Counted from the stretch's first letter, positions 25,753 to 39,434 are shown. The stretch is DNA of 64,000 nucleotides from Epiperipatus broadwayi (GCA_028023455.1 JAQFVV010006245.1:5391276-5455275), one strand, 5' to 3'. Notes: generated by a model not told the origin, from the letters alone. Program-made: numbers and translations.

Positions 25753-26429
25753 AAAAATTATAATAATTTCAGCATAAGAAGTTGGGTTTATGTGTGTAAG
25801 TCTGGAAGGGCAGGTGAATTTTGTGTCACTGCACTTCTGGAACTATTAATATCCCACTCACCTATCCATACATTTATACTTGAATGTTCAAAATCATATG
25901 CATTGAATCAAGTGTATGGGTGCAGATGCACTTGACACACACCGACACTCCCTAAATTTTATTGTAATGATTCTTGTTGATTGCATTGTAAAACTTATGC
26001 CTCTTGAATCGTCTTGAGACACAAATAAAGGCATTTGAAAGTAAATTATTTTGTAACTCTGACTTGTGATTTATTTTCAAATTCAAGTAAGTCTAATAAT
26101 TACTTTAGTATAATGAATGATATTTTTTATAAATATTAATTTTCAAATAATTGATAATGAATATTTAACACTGTTTTACAGAATTTTCCTGTTTATAAAT
26201 TAAAAATAACAATTGATCACATAATAAAAAGTGTAGAAAATAAAGTAAGCAGCCACTTAAGAATGAGTATGGCTAGTCCAACTCTAACAAAAAGAAAAAA
26301 AGGATAGAAGGAGAAAATGCGATAAAAGATGCTCAAAAAATGAGTTTTGCAGTGACTATAAAAACCAATATGCAAAACATAAATGTCCACATACAACATG
26401 CTGGTCGAATTTTTTTAATTTGATATTTA
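25753..26429. other. Unassigned, possible repeat with polyadenylation signal
   Basis: The segment 25,790-26,045 is less AT-biased than its surroundings and ends in a sequence with AATAAAGG, as a transcript end might. No coding frame or known repeat was recognised. The rest is filler. Confidence 0.4.
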
Positions 26430-28200
26430 ATATATTTTTGTTTCCTCAGAAAACTTTTCTTTCAGGAATGGAAACCATTGACATTGCACTTTTTTAGAAT
26501 GCCTTTGAGATGATCCTTATAACATAGCAGGATTTACCTCTCCTACTAACATGTGATCAAGTTCACCAAAAAAAAACCCTTTTAGAAGGTCTTCCATTAT
26601 TTGTTTGTTTTGCACGCCCAATCCAACAAAGGTGAGATTTTACACTAGTTGATTCAATAGTATCATATCCTGTGAGCTAATGAACATATTGATTGCTTTA
26701 TGATCTTGCCATTGTATTTTTAAAATTTTACAGAACATCTTTATGTTGCACCAGTAGGGTGACAAAGTTTTACATTCATTCAATAAATTAGGTAAAATAA
26801 CAAACAGCTTTATATATAGTCAGCTTAATTTCCATAATTACTTCCCTATGATAAAATTTTATCTTTTAACTTATTAAATGCAGCAATAGCATACTAGAGT
26901 CAATCTAGGATCTCAACATCCAAGTCCATCTTTCTACTTATAAAACTACCAAGCTATTTAAACTGGATTACATTATGAAGTTGATAACCATTCGGCTAAA
27001 AATTGCTGAGGATTTTTCTTCGGACACTGGATGACATAGAAGTTGAATTTTTTTTAATATTAGTCATTAAACTAAAATCTTTATATGTTTCATTCAAAAC
27101 ATTAAGTACATTTTGTAGATAGTCTTTTGAGATACAAAAATAGTAAAATCATCAGCAAACTGTAAAGCCTGACCAAATCTAAAAAATGAAGTTCTTTCTT
27201 GTTGTCTCCTTTTATCAATTCAAATTAAAATTCCCATCATCAAACCTATGCTGCATCTTGATCACTATTGATTAAGTTGTCTATAAACAAATTTCAAATA
27301 CCAGTATCATAAAAATTGAAACAATGTTGGAGCAAGTATACATCCTTATTTAACACCAATTTTCATTTCAAATGCTTGATTTTCTACCAGTAGTAATGAC
27401 ACACTCCCTCTTGTATTCCATCCTGTAGAAGCTATTGGTGAACAACCAACTCGTTTCAAACAATACCATAGACCTATTCTATTAATTGGATCAAATGCCT
27501 TTAATAAATTACTAAAAGCAGTAGGTAAATCATTCCTTTGTTCCTGACACTTTTTTTACATTTGCCTGGCAACAACAATCATGATACTCATTCATCTATA
27601 ACTGGAAGCAATCTAATCAATAAAATTCTTGTCAGTATTTTTGCTGTAATTGATAATAGGGATATTCCACAGTAATTATCGCAATCTTGTCTATTCTTTT
27701 TGTTTTTAAAAATTGGAACAGTTAAAGCATCCTTAAGACTGGATGGCATAACTTCAAGAGTCCAGATATCCCAAAATGAATTACTCTATTTTTGAATCTA
27801 ACATATCATCATATTTTAAAACTTCTCCAGGTATTTAATCAGATTCTGCAGCCTTTCCATTTTTAAGATTACAAAGAACTGTTCTGACTTCATTCCAAAT
27901 CTAAATGCGTTGATAAAATGGATATAACATTAAAAATCATCAAATCACTTCTTGCATCATTATCCAAAAGATGATCAAAATATTTTTTCCACTTGTTCAA
28001 AATATCATTATCATATAAAAGAGTGACTTTGCTGGATTGAATAGGATTGTAATACTATTTTTCAAGTATTTGTATTGCTTTCAATGCATCAAAAAAATAT
28101 CTAAAATGATCATGATTAGTGAATATCTTTATCTTCTTTGCAGTTGTCATCCACCAATTATTGTTGAGTCTTCTTATCAGTAATTGATCTTCAGATCTTT
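26430..28200 (-). pseudogene. Jockey/CR1-type LINE, reverse transcriptase region, decayed
   Basis: On the minus strand the reverse transcriptase blocks occur in order from high to low coordinate: a linker (27,950-28,160) shared with the 10.8-kb copy; LLKAFDPINRIGLWYCLKR (27,464-27,520, normally D-LTKAFDTVNR..LW); GVK-stop-GCILAPTLF (27,318-27,357); and LQFADDFTIFV (27,140-27,190), the catalytic F-A-D-D. Coding-like sequence continues to about 26,450. Numerous stops and indels make it a fossil. It belongs to the same family as 56,060-57,000. Confidence 0.75.
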
Positions 28201-29039
28201 ATATTTATTAAAAAACAGGAATGACATGTTTTTTGTTTTGTTTTGTTTTTTAATTAAGTCACTAATAATATGGTTGTTGTTAAAAAAACAATAAAATTAA
28301 GACAATATAATAATGAGTATGAAATAAAAATAAAAAATTTAAATATTTTTAAACTTAATTATTTTAAAAATATTCATAAATTATACATTTAAATGTTAGT
28401 TTTAAAATTAGGACATTTTAAATATAATTTAGAAATATTATGGTTTTTGTAAAGTAAGTTGTATGCTCAATTTCTTTTATATTTACACTCAAAAAAAAAA
28501 AAAAAATGGCCCTCCTATTCCAGTAGCTGTAATGATTGCCAACTGAAAATAGGAGGGAGGGGTAAATCATTGGGTTACAAGCAAGGAATATCATTTTATG
28601 TTTTCTTTTTGTTCACCTTTCTACAATAGCAAATCACTTTCAATCAAAGGAAAATTGTATGAAGTTATATTGTTGGTCTTCATATAAAAAAAGATGAAGA
28701 AACAATTGATTTCAAATTTGGATGTATTCTCTACAGTAAAGATATAAATATTGGAAATATGAATAATAGTATTCATTATAAATCAAAAAATGAATCAACA
28801 TTGTAAAAATTGATTGTACATCAGATATGCTGACAAGATTTGTTAATTTTAACTTAATGGAAAATAACAAATGTAAATAATGCATGTGTAAATGAACAAC
28901 TCATTCTGATGAAAAAGTTGAAGTTTTTTATATGAATGTGCAAAATGCTTATCATTAAACCATGCAGCGTTTTGAAATCGTCATGGAAAGTTTAATTATA
29001 AAATTGGAATACTGAAAATGCTGAGAATAAATTTAAATG
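28201..29039. other. AT-rich non-coding, possible upstream LINE remains
   Basis: Mostly A/T runs. The last few hundred bases may be the endonuclease end of the decayed RTE that follows, but no motif is firm. Confidence 0.4.
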
Positions 29040-30085
29040 TAGTTTAGAAATAACAGAATACATTCTCTTACGGAATTTATGGACAAAGAAAATCTTCTAA
29101 ACATAAATTTTTATTTGAGAGCATAGAAGCATTCAGGCAAAAATACTGCAATGTTAGACTGTACTTTCATTAATAGAAATTAACTTCAAGATTGTAGTGT
29201 GTTTAATAGGTTCATCAAAGGAATTGACTAGTGAGGTATAAGTTAGTTGTTAATGCAAAACTAGAAAAATAAAAACTTTTAAGAAATACACTAATGTTAA
29301 TTCATAACCTTTCTAAAGTGTGATTCAGATGTGATTGAATATTGTTTAGATAGATGATATAAAAAAGCAATTCACCAGTAAATTTTCTATTGACAAAAAG
29401 CAATGTATCACGAAAAGAAGAAATATGAAAATATTTTAAAAGGATCTAATTTGCAAGAGCTAAATATCTAAATTAATTCTATAAAATGATACAAAAAACA
29501 GTTGATGATGGCATCTAAAAAACACAATTATTAATTTCTAATGAAAATATTAAACATTTTTGTTTTTTATAAGGAAAATCACTTTAGCAATAAAAAGAAA
29601 AGACATCACTATTATTAAAAAGAAAAAAAGATAACATCATGAAATGTATAAGAGAAATAGTTCCTATAATTACATTTTTTGAAAAACAAGTATCTTAAAT
29701 AAAGAGTTGAGTTGTAATCAAATCTTTAAAAAAAATAGGAAAAGCCCAAGAAATGATAAAATTATTATCAATATCTTAAAAGAGACAAATGAAAAAAAAT
29801 ATTGGAAAAGCTATATACTGTACAAATGTCTAAATGAGGAATTTTATCAGATGATTTGAAAAATGCAATATGATATTGATATTTAAGAAATATGACTTAC
29901 AAGATGTATATTAAGATCATTGCAAATTATCCACAGAATACTTTGGATTTAAATCAACCAAAAGAATTAGCTGGATTTAGAAATGTTTTCACAGTAAATC
30001 ACATAAAATATTAAGAGAAATTATTAAAATGAGTCTGTATTGAATGTATAGATTATGATATGAATAATTTAAAAAGTATCTAAGT
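29040..30085 (+). pseudogene. Old RTE-clade LINE ruin
   Basis: Nucleotide homology to the 33.1-kb RTE copy is visible through heavy decay. GAAAAGAAGAAATATGAAAAT matches the linker. The CCAAATG/CTAAATGA block at about 29,825, the 'AACCAAAAGAATTAGCTGGATTTAG' block around 29,955 and the 'AAATTATTAAAATGAGTCTG' block also match, in the same order and spacing. Upstream, YGIYGQRKSSKHKFLFESI near 29,070 may be the endonuclease 'GxYGxGxRNxRGxxLIxFA' block. Stops are everywhere. Confidence 0.6.
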
Positions 30086-30099
30086 AAATATATATGTAT

Positions 30100-30160
30100 A
30101 TATCATAGTGCTTAGCACATTTGCCTGTTACATGCATAACCTGGAATTCAAATCCAGATA
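30100..30160 (+). repeat. tRNA-like relic (weak)
   Basis: Box A-like TAGTGCTTAGCACATTTGCC and box B-like GGAATTCAAATCC are spaced as in a tRNA, with GTT at the anticodon position. Acceptor and anticodon stems do not pair well, so this is a tRNA-derived repeat relic rather than a working tRNA gene. Confidence 0.35.
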
Positions 30161-31399
30161 AAAAAAGGGCACTTTCCAAATTACAAGCAAGTTTAGGATT
30201 TTTATTTCATGCTGTAAATGGCTATCTATACATTCATAAGAAGATAATAACGTACTCTTGTGAAATTTTTTTAATCTTTTATAAACTAATGCTGGGAGGT
30301 TCTTTATCTGCAAGGGGGCTATATGAAGACTTTAAACCATTTAGGAGTATTACATCAAATAATATGAATTAAAGTTAAATGAAAGATATTGGAATGTGTA
30401 GTCGATTTTTACTTCTGAAGTCATCATATCCATAATTTAACAAATGAAATGAAAAATTATCATTGATTGTAGAATAAACAAAAAAAAGAGTATGAAAAGT
30501 ATAACAAATGTACATTTTTATTTTTAATAATTTATTTCATAAAATTATTAACATTTATTTCATTCTTATTAAGTACAATTAATTTTTTTAAAAAATAAAA
30601 ATATAGTGATCTCAAATAATTTATAAGTAATATCAATATAAATTCTATAATTATTTTTTACTAGTTAGTTTTTAATATAAAAATTTTCCACAAGGTGGCA
30701 GTAATGTATAAACGTATGACTTTGGAGTTTATACTAAATATCTGCGAGAGATTAGTAGTATTAATTTTTTAGATGTGTATTTTAGAAGTAAACATTTATT
30801 TGAAATGGATATAATATTTATTAGAGAATGGAAGTAGAATATAAAATGAATTAATTTTACTCATTAAACTAAAAAAAAAAGAGGGTGGGGTGTACACAAA
30901 TACATTTGGACAAAGGTGTTGTTAAGTTGAAGATTAATATGCATGCTAAAAGGAATAATAGGTTTATATTTAAGAAAAATATTAAGATAGAGGAAAATTC
31001 AGGTAGAAATTGAGATTGAAGGATTTAAGGGTAAAAAGGAATTTTAGTTAGATAATGCCTGTCACTATTTATATATATTTAAAAAAAAAGGGACAAAGGT
31101 TAATATAAAATTTGTTTTATAAATATACAGTCGAGCTAGCATATGAATAAATGAAAAGAATCAGAGATTTTTTTTAATTGAAAAATGTTGATTTGTTAGC
31201 ATTAGTGGGGGCATATTTGAGAAGTAAAGAAGTGTTATATCATCAGAAATGCAATTGGACAGGATAAACAGGTGTGATGATGATAAAAGGTTATTTTAAA
31301 AAGAAATTGTAAGAACAGTTGTGAATTAAATTGAAGTCTATGGCATAGTATATTTAATTATCAGAAATGAAGAAGGTATGAGCAGTTGGAATGAGAATA
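30161..31399. other. AT/purine-rich, probable 5' part of a decayed LINE
   Basis: Plus-strand purine-rich sequence like that of the LINE ruin that follows, but without a motif. An A-run plus GAGGGTGGGG patch lies near 30,870. Confidence 0.4.
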
Positions 31400-32600
31400 T
31401 TTAAAAATATTTATGTAGAGAGATGTTGGTATCAATTGTAGACGATAATTTAATTAAAAATCTTAATGAATATAATGAAATGGAGATTTTTAATGGGGCA
31501 TTATTGAAAAGGATATGTTAGAAACATGTAACAAAAATTAGAAATCTGAGCAAGTATATTATGGGGAGATTGCATAATTGAAGCAGAATTTTAAGGGCAT
31601 TGTTGGTTTTGTGTTGGTAGATAAAGAGAAACTAGAATAAATAAAAAATTTGATGAAGAAGATGCTAGTAATGATCATAATTTGATCATGATAGAATTAG
31701 GATATCTGAAAGATTAAATACAGAATATTATATAAAGATTAACAAGGATTAATGCAAAATAAATGATGAGCCTAAATTGAACGGATGTACTAATATTGTA
31801 GAATTATAAAATATAAAGAGTATTTCACATTGTGAAGATAATAGCAAAATAATATTTTATCTAGTAGTATCAAGTTTAACATAAAAAAATGGAGGAAAAT
31901 CACTTTAGAAAGTGGGAAAGGAATAGGAAAAGACATTTAGAAAATATTTGGGAAAAAAGGAGGTAAAATTGGATAAATGGAATAAATAAAAAAAAAAGAA
32001 AATAACAGAAATGGGATTAGCATATAACAATGCATAAAGAGATGAGTATTAAAAAAAATTTGAAGTCATATAAAGAAATGAAATAAGATAGAAAGAGTTA
32101 ATGCATTGTTAAATGCAAAAGAAAGTGAATGTATTTTTTTTTTCAATTCTCCTCTATCAAATTTGCAATAAAATCTTTGAATGATAGGGATACATTAGAG
32201 ATCTTAATTCATAAGAAAATAGATAGAGTGACAGATTCAGATTGGCATAGAATAATAAATAGATTAAAAAGGCAAGATGTATGGCAGCTGAAATATTAAT
32301 AGGTATGGAGAGACATACAAAGGTTGGTTTAAAAGGAAGATTTAATAAAATGAGGAATAATAAGATTTTCTATAAATGGAAGGTTTGATAATTAGAAAGG
32401 AAAAGAAAAAAAAAATTTTTGGCCATGGATTAGTAGCTTTTAATTTTAATAGTTCATAAAATATTTATAAATATATTAATGGAATTAAAACTTGGATGGA
32501 AGATTATATTAGCTCAGATTTAGCATAGGTTTACTTCAGAAAAACAAATTAGGGATATTTTTTTAACTGTTTTTAGGGGAAAAAACTAAACTTTATATTT
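31400..32600 (+). pseudogene. Jockey/CR1-type LINE, endonuclease to reverse transcriptase, decayed
   Basis: Plus-strand motifs occur in the order expected of ORF2. A GGAGATTTTTAATGGGG stretch (about 31,482) corresponds to GDFNG with a one-base insertion. NDHNLIMIELGYL (about 31,670) is the endonuclease SDHNLV end. KARCMAAEILIG (about 32,270) stands where LINEs have KAPGxDGIPAEIL. LKGRFNKMRNNKIFYKWKV (about 32,330) resembles 'LFNKVWxxxxIPxxWK'. RFTSEKQIRDIFL (about 32,530) resembles 'GFRPGRSTxDQIF'. No catalytic aspartate pair survives before the homology fades. Confidence 0.65.
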
Positions 32601-33127
32601 TTTGAAATACATTTAATAATTAAGAAAAATACACTGATTAGTAAAAACACAATATTTTATGTGTGTTTTTCCCTCATCTGGAAATCTTTAAATTTATTAA
32701 TGTGGAATTTAAAGGGATTCTCTAACCCACTAGGTTTTGGGAAAATAGTTTATTTGGTTAGAGCATCAACTTAAATTCTGTAGTCATGAGTCTAGAGGTT
32801 ACCAGTTCAATATATACACTAAAATGTCAATTTTCAGGCTAGCAACATCCAAAGAAGAGAAGGAAAAAATAATATTTGGAAATTTGTACTTTATATTAAC
32901 CTGTATATGATTTTTACTAGAAAATTATAAATACAGTTTTAATTTTTCTAAAAATGATTAACAATCCAACTAGACTGATGGAAATACTTCCAACTTATAG
33001 GTAAAACCCATCGTGGAAAACCTTCAGACAAACATTGCTATTCACTTGCTTGAAATATAAAAAAATAAATCATTACTTATTACATTTTTCAAGATAGATA
33101 GGATGAATAGCAATAAATTGTGAAGAA
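32601..33127. other. AT-rich non-coding with a tRNA-like relic
   Basis: Contains a tRNA-like relic at about 32,747-32,815: box A-like TAGTTTATTTGGTTAGAGC is strong, box B-like GTTACCAGTTCAATA is degenerate. Nothing else was seen. Confidence 0.45.
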
Positions 33128-35095
33128 ATGTTTAAATATAGAAATTTATTAAGAATAGTGAAGATGTCTTTACTATATATATATATAAAGATAGCTGGTA
33201 GAAAAAAGCCGCAATTGACCAGTAAAATTTCTACTGAGACTAGAGAATTTATGAAGAAAAGAAGGAATATGAGGATATACAACAATGATGCATTAAAAAA
33301 GATTGAATATCTCGAATTTTGTAAAATGGTGCGGAAAAGAGTTGAAAATGATATAAGAAAGTATAATTGTGAACTAGCAAGGAAAGCTGTAGAAGAGAAT
33401 AAAAGTCTAAAGAGTGTAAAACAACATTTTGGTATTGGTAGGAAATTTATATCTGCAATAAAAAAAAAGATGGCATTATTACTAAAAAGAGAGATGACAT
33501 CATAAAATGTGTAGAAGACTTCTATCAAGAATTATATAGTAATAAAGAACAAGTGCCTCCTATACATATTATATCTTCCGAATTGCCCAGAATTTTGAAT
33601 GAGGAAGTGAGACATGCAATTAAATTTATGAAGAAAGGGAAGGCTCCAGGTAATGATGGAATTGTAATTGATATATTAAAAGAAGCAGGTGAAGAAATAT
33701 AAATTTTTTTAGCAAAGTTATATACCAAATGTCTAAATGATAAAGATGTACCAGATGATTGGAAGAATGCAGTATTAATATTAATATTTAAAAAAGGTGA
33801 TAAAGAAGATATTAGAAATTACAGACCTATCAGTCTTTTATCAGTTTTATACAAAATTTTTACTAAGATAATTACAACTCGTCTACAGAAAACACTGGAT
33901 TTCCACCAACCAAGAGAACAAGCTGGATTTAAAAGTGGTTTTAGTACAGTAGATCATATCCAGGTATTGAGAGAAATTATAGAAAGGACAAATGAATATG
34001 AGTTGCCATTATGCTTAGGATTTGTAGACTATGAAAAGGCATTTGATTCTATAAACATTTCTTCAGTGATTAAAGCATTGGATCATCAAGGTGTAGATCC
34101 AGGATATTGTCATATTTTGAAGAATATTTATAAAAATGCAACAGCAACAATTAGATTACATAATGATAGTAGGAAAATCAACATTGAAAAGGGTGTAAGA
34201 CAGGGTGACTCCATATCTCCAAAACTTTTTACAGCAGTGCTGCAAGAAGTATTTTGTGGATTAAAATGGGAAGCTAAAGGAGTGAAAGTAAATGGAGATT
34301 ATTTAAGTCATTTAGATTTTGCAGATGATGTAGTTGTTTTTGCAAATAATGCTTTAGAGCTACAGGAAATGTTGCAGGAGTTATCAGATGAAAGTAGGAC
34401 TAAAGATAAATGTTAAAAAGACTAAAGTAATGTTTAATAGATTTTCTCAAAATATGAAAATAAAGATTGATTATGATGAGTTAGAAGAAGTTAACAGTTA
34501 CAAATACCTTGGTCAGATTATTAATACAGATGGAAATATAATGGATGAAAATTAATCATAGAATTAAACTTGGTTGGAGTGCTTTTGGTAGAAATAACTT
34601 GATACTAAAAGGAAATATGCCTATGTGTTTGAAAAGGAAGGTTTTTAATAAATGTGTTTTGCCAGTTCTTACTTATGGATCTGAGACTTGGACACTTAAT
34701 AGAAGAGCAATACAGAGACTTCAGACCACTCAAAGAAGTATGGAGAGATGCATGTTGGGAGTAACAAGAAGGGATCGAAAACGCAATGTATGGGTAAGAG
34801 AACAAACAGGTGTTACTGACCTCATTGAAAAAATTAAAAGACTGAAGTGGAGTTGGGCTGGACATATTGCTAGAAGAGATGATAACAGATGGACAATTGA
34901 AATTTTAAACTGGATTTCAAGAGATTGTAAAAGACCCAGAAAGAGACCACATGTGAGATGGATGGATGAAATAATAAAGTGTGCAGGGATGATGTGGGAG
35001 AAGAGAAGCTCAAGATAGGAAAAGATGGATTGAACTTGGAGAGAACTTCATCCTGCAGTGGATTGATAATGGTTGATGATGATGATGATATATAT
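33128..35095 (+). pseudogene. RTE-clade LINE, 5'-truncated, frame-broken
   Basis: Encodes the linker, reverse transcriptase and C-terminal part of RTE ORF2. Motifs in order are KKGKAPGNDGI, FKKGDKEDIRNYRPISLL, GFVDYEKAFDSI (first catalytic Asp), GVRQGDSISPKLF, HLDFADDVVVFA (catalytic pair), SYKYLGQII, YGSETWTLN and FILQWIDNG. It ends in a (GAT)n tail at 35,074-35,090, typical of RTE. Breaks are an A-run slip near 33,465, a TAA at 33,700-33,702, an 8-bp loss near 34,395, a one-base gain near 34,550 and another near 34,996. The endonuclease is missing. The intact counterpart is at 63,248-64,000. Confidence 0.9.
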
Positions 35096-35103
35096 ATATA
35101 TAT

Positions 35104-35174
35104 GTGGGTTCATCCATGTAAAATTTTAATTTAAAAACTCCAACAAAATTAAAATCTTTCACAGATGAACCCAG
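35104..35174. repeat. Small inverted repeat after the RTE tail
   Basis: GTGGGTTCATCCATG..TTTTAATTT pairs with AAATTAAAA..GATGAACCCAG over about 29 bp with a few mismatches and a short loop. It abuts the (AT)n run that follows the RTE (GAT)n tail. It may be a MITE or a hairpin at the target site. Confidence 0.5.
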
Positions 35175-38100
35175 AAAATATAATTTTTATATCTCCAACC
35201 TGTGAAAATCTTAATATGAATATATATTATAAATACCATTTGTGACTATAGAGAATGAAGGGGGAAATGCACAACATGATCTCTCTCTCTCTCTTGTTTT
35301 TTCACATGTTAAGGCATTTTTTCAAACAGTACAAAAAATATGGACTTATTATTAAAGATGAAAACAGAGATAGGAAGGAATGTGACCATTTAGTAAAGAA
35401 AATCTGAGATATTAGGATTTATTGAAAAGATTAAAACTAAAAGATGAAAATTTCATTAATATTTGTCTTGGAACAATAGAGGAATATAAAGAAAGAAATT
35501 ATACAGACATTTGGAAATTAAAGTTGAAACAAAAATTAAAAAACAGAATGATTATTATTTATGAGACTGCTTGATATTTTATCACCAGAAGTAATAGGTT
35601 TCAGTTTCCAGGTATCGTTAGATATTCGTCTATCACTCTACCAATGAACTTAAATCATACAGATTAAGAACGGAATGCTGGTACTTGCTTTATTATTTTG
35701 GAAATGAGGCACTTTGTATGGAATCAAGGAATCAGGGATTTTAGATAGAATTAAAAGACATATTTGTTAATATACCTTGGGTAGAGAATTGCAGTCAACA
35801 AATGAGGCTTATTCAAACCAAAAATGAGTTTGATATATAGGGAAATTAAAAGTAAATTTAAATGGTTGAATAGCTACAATATATGAATGAAAATAATTTA
35901 ATAAAAAATAATGTTTAATTGGATTATGTAAGTAAGACTAGAAAAACTGTCACAATATGAAAAGTCAGTGTGCAGTGTAAAGGTCTATGTCTCCGACAAG
36001 AAAAATACATATATTATATCTTTTGATGAGCAAAATGTATGAAAGTTCAATTGAAAATATATTGAAATGTTTAAACCCAAGTTGCATCGATGATCATCAG
36101 AATAAAGGCTGTTATCTGACTCGGCTCAAAATTTACTTAATGCCTCAGTTTACTTTGTTTTCCAGATACTTTGAAAATCATCTAGATGATAGCATATTTT
36201 GGTATCTAAAAGAGACTAGTGTTATTTTACTTTCAGCAATCTGGCTCGGTGACAGAACTTGTATTTCAACAATTGTTAAAAATATAATCATATATATATG
36301 CATTTATATTACATTTTCATACTCTATTATTTACATTAATGTATTGTAATGGTCAAAAATGCACAGCCAACATGAAAATCATCCAAGAGTAATTTACTTG
36401 CATTTCCATATTCTGGTGTCACATGATCACAAACATTTTCTTTTATCTCCCACTAGACTCAGATGCAAGAGACTCTTATTATATTTTAATTACCATTATT
36501 GATTGCAATAAAGAACAAATGCTAGACTAATGAGAAAGTATGATTTATTTACATATATACACAATCACAAAATGAATAATATTCTAATTGAGAGAAATTC
36601 TCTCAATCTATTGGTCATTTACACAGGATTGATTTTAGAATGCCCTAGCTAGTTTGGTGAAAATTTTCATCAAACTAGATATTTATTTCCTAATCATGTA
36701 CAATTGTAGGCGTCTTCATTGTCTCTGGGAAGATACAATCCATAGACAAACTGTAACTATTAATATAACAGATCACAATTCAGTTTTAAGATATTTTAAT
36801 CATACAAGCTTTAGGGTGCACTAAAAATTATTTAATAAACTATACAATTAAAAGAACTAGAATAACATAAATCTTTCAGGCTGTAATGCTTGAAAAACTA
36901 ATACTAAGTGACTCAAATAAGAGAAACAAATATCAAATTGAGACAGACACTCTTTATCATTTTCCTTAATACTAATCAAATATCACCAAATGCCAAGGTA
37001 GGAATCACATATCTATCTGGTATTAGTGACTAAAACTTACAAATTAACTGGTATTAAGGGATGTCTATCTGATAAATAATGATAATAAGAGGTAGTGTAA
37101 GTGGCAGGAACAACATTTGTATTATACTTATTTGCAAAGGATAAGACTCTTTCTTTTATATTTAGCTTATATAAATGCCTAATATTCACAAATATTCATG
37201 TGTACACACACAAAAAAAATTACCTATCCAAGAAGATCACAATCTGATGTCTTCATTGTTGGATCTAGAAAAAGAAATTTGGGATATCATAAGAATTCAT
37301 TTTTTATGAAAGTAATTCTTTGATTTTAAATTCTGATTTGAGATGGGTCTTAGATGATGAAACTATATCTTTGAGATATTGGAAAATACAATAGCTTAAT
37401 AGATTTTTATACATTTTTTTTGTATATTTCTCATTTAATATCTAATGGAAGAATATATGAAAAAATATCATATCATTGCAAAGGAATGAGTCTACCAATA
37501 ATATTTCTCATGGTAATATTTAATTAAGTATTGAGAAGTTTAGTGTGGGAATTAAAGAAACTCTAAAGTACTTGCACCATAATGTTAAGTAATGCCAGGT
37601 AGTTTTTGAAAAGGATTATTTTTAGAAATTACATTTTGATTTAACTTTACCTAAATGAGGAAAATAAGTTAGGCTATGATCTAAGATTACTTCAAATAGC
37701 ATGGGGTAGGAGTGTTGTTGTTTTTTTTGTTATTGTATACATAAAAGATTGAACATGTTATCTTCATTAAATTCTTTTTGAGAGACTTACTCATCTCAGA
37801 AAGGATTTCTTTTGAAAAGTCAAAGCAATATTATTATTATAAATGAATTTTCTGCATTCTGTTTTGTAAAAATCAATGATATATACATATTAAATAAAGT
37901 AGATGAGAAGACAGATCACTGAAGAAAGCTTCTATAAAATTTTGTATCTATAAGGATTATCATTTAGTGGCAGTTGAATTTTTCTATTAGAGAACATTTT
38001 GTCAAGTAAATTAATGATTTTTCTGTATTTAAGAATTTTAGAAACCAGATTTTCAATGATATGTCTATCCTACTGTTTCACCTATTATATGCTATAGTAG

Positions 38101-39158
38101 TACTTTTATTTACATATCTATATACCCAAATCCTAGTATATCAGGCTAATTTTAAGATTAATAATCATAGTTATGTATGTGTGCATATATTATAGCATAC
38201 AACATGGAAAGCATATGTACATAAATAATAAATCAACTCATATGCACACATATATATTACTGTTTGCTAAATAAAGGTAAATCGATGTATGTGTAGCCAA
38301 AATATATCTATATGCAGAGAAGAAATAGTGTGACAGGTTTAAACATTATAAGTTTTATTTATTTAATTAGTTTTATAAATGTAATATTGTTAAATAATTT
38401 TATAAGTATAATATTTGAAATTATATTTCTGCATATGTAGTTAAATTCTGTTTATGTGTTACACATATATAATAAAGCTTTGCTAGATTTCATAAAGGTA
38501 CTAAATTTCAGATTTGTTTTCGTAAAGGAATAATAAAATTGATTCATCTCACTATATTTTGACCTACTTATAAAGTTAAAAATAAAATTAGATTTTAAAG
38601 TAAGGTGAAAGAAATTAACTTGACCAAAGCTGGTAAACAAGTCAATAACAGCAGGAGTCACTGGGTTGTCAAAATGTAGTAAACTAATTAGGAAGATGGA
38701 TCTGAAATTTAAGAAATAATTAAGAACTATAAAGAAAAATGTGATTTTGGTTTTCACTTTATTACAGGTAGTTAATAAAGAAAACACATGTGACTAAAGT
38801 AAAAAGAGAGGGGGGGATGAAAGAGTATAAAAACTATTGCAGCCATTTTGTTTGAGGGAATTGGACTATTATTAAATTTAAGATTAAACAAATTGCTAAA
38901 ATTGTTAATAATGAAAATGATTGGCTAAGTACAGCAAAGACAGGCTTTCCTGAGCCCAGGGGTAGTCTACAGTATGGAGAACAGGATGACCAAAGCCCGA
39001 TACAAGTAACAGCATGCTCAAGATCAACAGTGAATAACCATGCTTAAGAGATGCCTGAGAAAAGAACTTAAAGCAGTAACACTTCGGCAATTTTAAAATG
39101 AACATTAAACTAAATCTCATAACGTATCAAAGCTAGCTAAAATTATTATAAATAGCCA
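35175..39158. other. AT-rich non-coding, no gene seen
   Basis: (CT)n at 35,280-35,294 and a 21-bp perfect palindrome centred on GAGAGAAATTCTCTC at 36,587-36,607. The longest openings here show no family resemblance and no splice-like flanks. Confidence 0.55.
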
Positions 39159-39382
39159 ATATAATTTAAACTAATGTATTTCAAACTTTCAAATACTAAT
39201 TCTTAAACTAAAATATAACTTTTATATTATTATTTGGTATCGCAAATATTGCCTGATTTAAACTGAGTTAATATAATTTAAACTAATATATTTCAAACTT
39301 TCAAATATGAATTCTTAAACTAAAATGTAAATTTTATATTATTATTTGGTATCGTAAATCTTGCCTGATTTAACATAATTTA
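39159..39382. repeat. Tandem duplication, 112-bp unit
   Basis: Two units of 112 bp share ATAATTTAAACTAAT, TTTCAAACTTTCAAATA, TTTTATATTATTATTTGG and TTGCCTGATTTAA with few differences. Degraded TTTAAACTGAGTTA pieces follow to about 39,435. Confidence 0.85.
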
Positions 39383-39434
39383 GTATGATTTAGATGAATT
39401 AAATCTGATTTAAACTGAGTTAAAATAATTTATC

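Noticed and set aside
28905-28945. CUGAUGA in the decayed RTE region
   Set aside because: GAAA is not in place and stem II would be A/U slippage; better explained as LINE debris.
30100-32815. tRNA genes at 30.1 and 32.75 kb
   Set aside because: Box A and box B resemblances exist, but acceptor and anticodon stems do not fold; relics at best.
33073-33528. Minus-strand 151-codon frame over the RTE copy
   Set aside because: Antisense shadow of the RTE linker; the plus-strand reading matches a known family.
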